Positions 63,857 to 64,000 of a DNA stretch of 64,000 nt are shown piece after piece (positions within the stretch are counted from its first letter, which is position 1; each line of letters opens with the position of its first letter). Under the pieces are notes generated by a model, which was not told where the DNA came from, did no database searches, and was given only the letters and a program-made list of their open reading frames with translations. This stretch comes from Rhodoflexus caldus (lineage in GTDB: Bacteria > Bacteroidota > Bacteroidia > Cytophagales > Thermoflexibacteraceae), in the NCBI RefSeq assembly GCF_021206925.1, contig NZ_JAJPRF010000005.1, positions 186,001 through 250,000 of the forward strand. Direction: 5' to 3'. Both the position numbers and the translations under genes were made by a program.

Positions 63857-64000
63857 ATGAAAAAAGAATTCAACGTCACCGGTACGTGTCGCCCTGCCGA
63901 GCATTACATGATGGATGATACTCGCCGTTTTACGGCTATTATGGACTTTGTGGAACGGGGTAAATATTTTGTCATCAACCGCCCGCGGCAGTACGGGAAG
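63857..64000 (+). CDS. Predicted AAA-ATPase/PD-(D/E)XK family protein, partial
   Basis: Only the first ~48 residues are visible before the window ends: KKEFNVTGTCRPAEHYMMDDTRRFTAIMDFVERGKYFVINRPRQYGK. This opening (VTGTC...HYM...I...V.RG.YF.INRpRQyGK) matches the predicted AAA-ATPase family (PF09820-type), in which RPRQYGKT begins the Walker A motif. Complete proteins end with a nuclease domain and are typically multicopy in Bacteroidota. ATG 63851 two codons earlier is also possible. Confidence 0.75.
   Translation, partial: MKKEFNVTGTCRPAEHYMMDDTRRFTAIMDFVERGKYFVINRPRQYGK

Overview
The window looks like chromosomal DNA of a Bacteroidota bacterium, most likely an aerobic gliding-type lineage of the class Cytophagia; this placement is inferred from gene content, not from a marker-gene search. 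The signs are: repeated Bacteroidota-type promoters (TAnnTTTG at -7, TTG near -33) in front of many genes; a fused CcoN-CcoO cytochrome oxidase; a eukaryote-like (GT3) glycogen synthase; a TonB-dependent receptor with a carboxypeptidase-regulatory-like N-terminal domain; a DUF4286 protein; and near absence of strong Shine-Dalgarno sequences. No rRNA, CRISPR array, prophage or insertion sequence was found. Nearly everything is ordinary, tightly packed housekeeping sequence on both strands.

Layout. 1-1010: head of the division and cell-wall (dcw) cluster, mraZ then rsmH (cut by the left edge), with a promoter overlapped by phased MraZ-type boxes. 1.3-15.4 kb: a large AsmA-like envelope protein, several glycosyltransferases, a PhoD-like phosphatase, YicC, DNA polymerase IV, a PIG-L deacetylase, the E1-beta subunit of a 2-oxoacid dehydrogenase and YbaB. 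15.5-25.6 kb: a MoeB/ThiF-rhodanese protein, an FKBP lipoprotein, an NrnA-like phosphoesterase, uridine kinase-KtrA-Ffh, a glycosyltransferase, a TPR sensor kinase and a LutA-like protein. 25.6-35.1 kb: a GH13 amylase, the tRNA-Tyr/Gly/Thr-tuf operon, an HlyD-type efflux adaptor, a PhaB-like reductase, GT3 glycogen synthase, a truncated DUF1016 gene and tpiA. 35.4-50.1 kb: envelope proteins, two FKBP/GT genes, a PhoX-like lipoprotein, an imelysin-like/di-heme peroxidase with a Rieske lipoprotein, ung, fabH, a metallo-beta-lactamase-fold enzyme, a TonB receptor and guaB. 50.2-55.6 kb: a sugar porter and the cbb3 oxidase operon ccoS-ccoNO-ccoQ-ccoP, including two genes under 60 codons. 55.8-64 kb: a five-PAS membrane protein, a tandem pair of Uma2 nuclease-like genes with a mosaic divergence pattern, an orphan HicB-like protein, prfA, a DUF2157 membrane protein and the start of an AAA-ATPase-like gene cut by the right edge.

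Working together: the cbb3 oxidase points to microaerobic respiration. The GT3 synthase, GT4 synthase-like enzyme, amylase and sugar porter suggest storage and use of alpha-glucans. The peroxidase-Rieske pair looks like a small periplasmic redox module. The least explained items are a pair of ~105-bp fold-back elements, a family of hairpins built on a CCTGTCAG/CCTGTCGGG word placed 3' of genes, face-to-face overlapping -7 boxes between ybaB and the MoeB-like gene, the mosaic Uma2 duplication, and the MoeB-like protein that has lost half of its zinc cysteines. I did not find a convincing new multi-gene system; these are the best leads.
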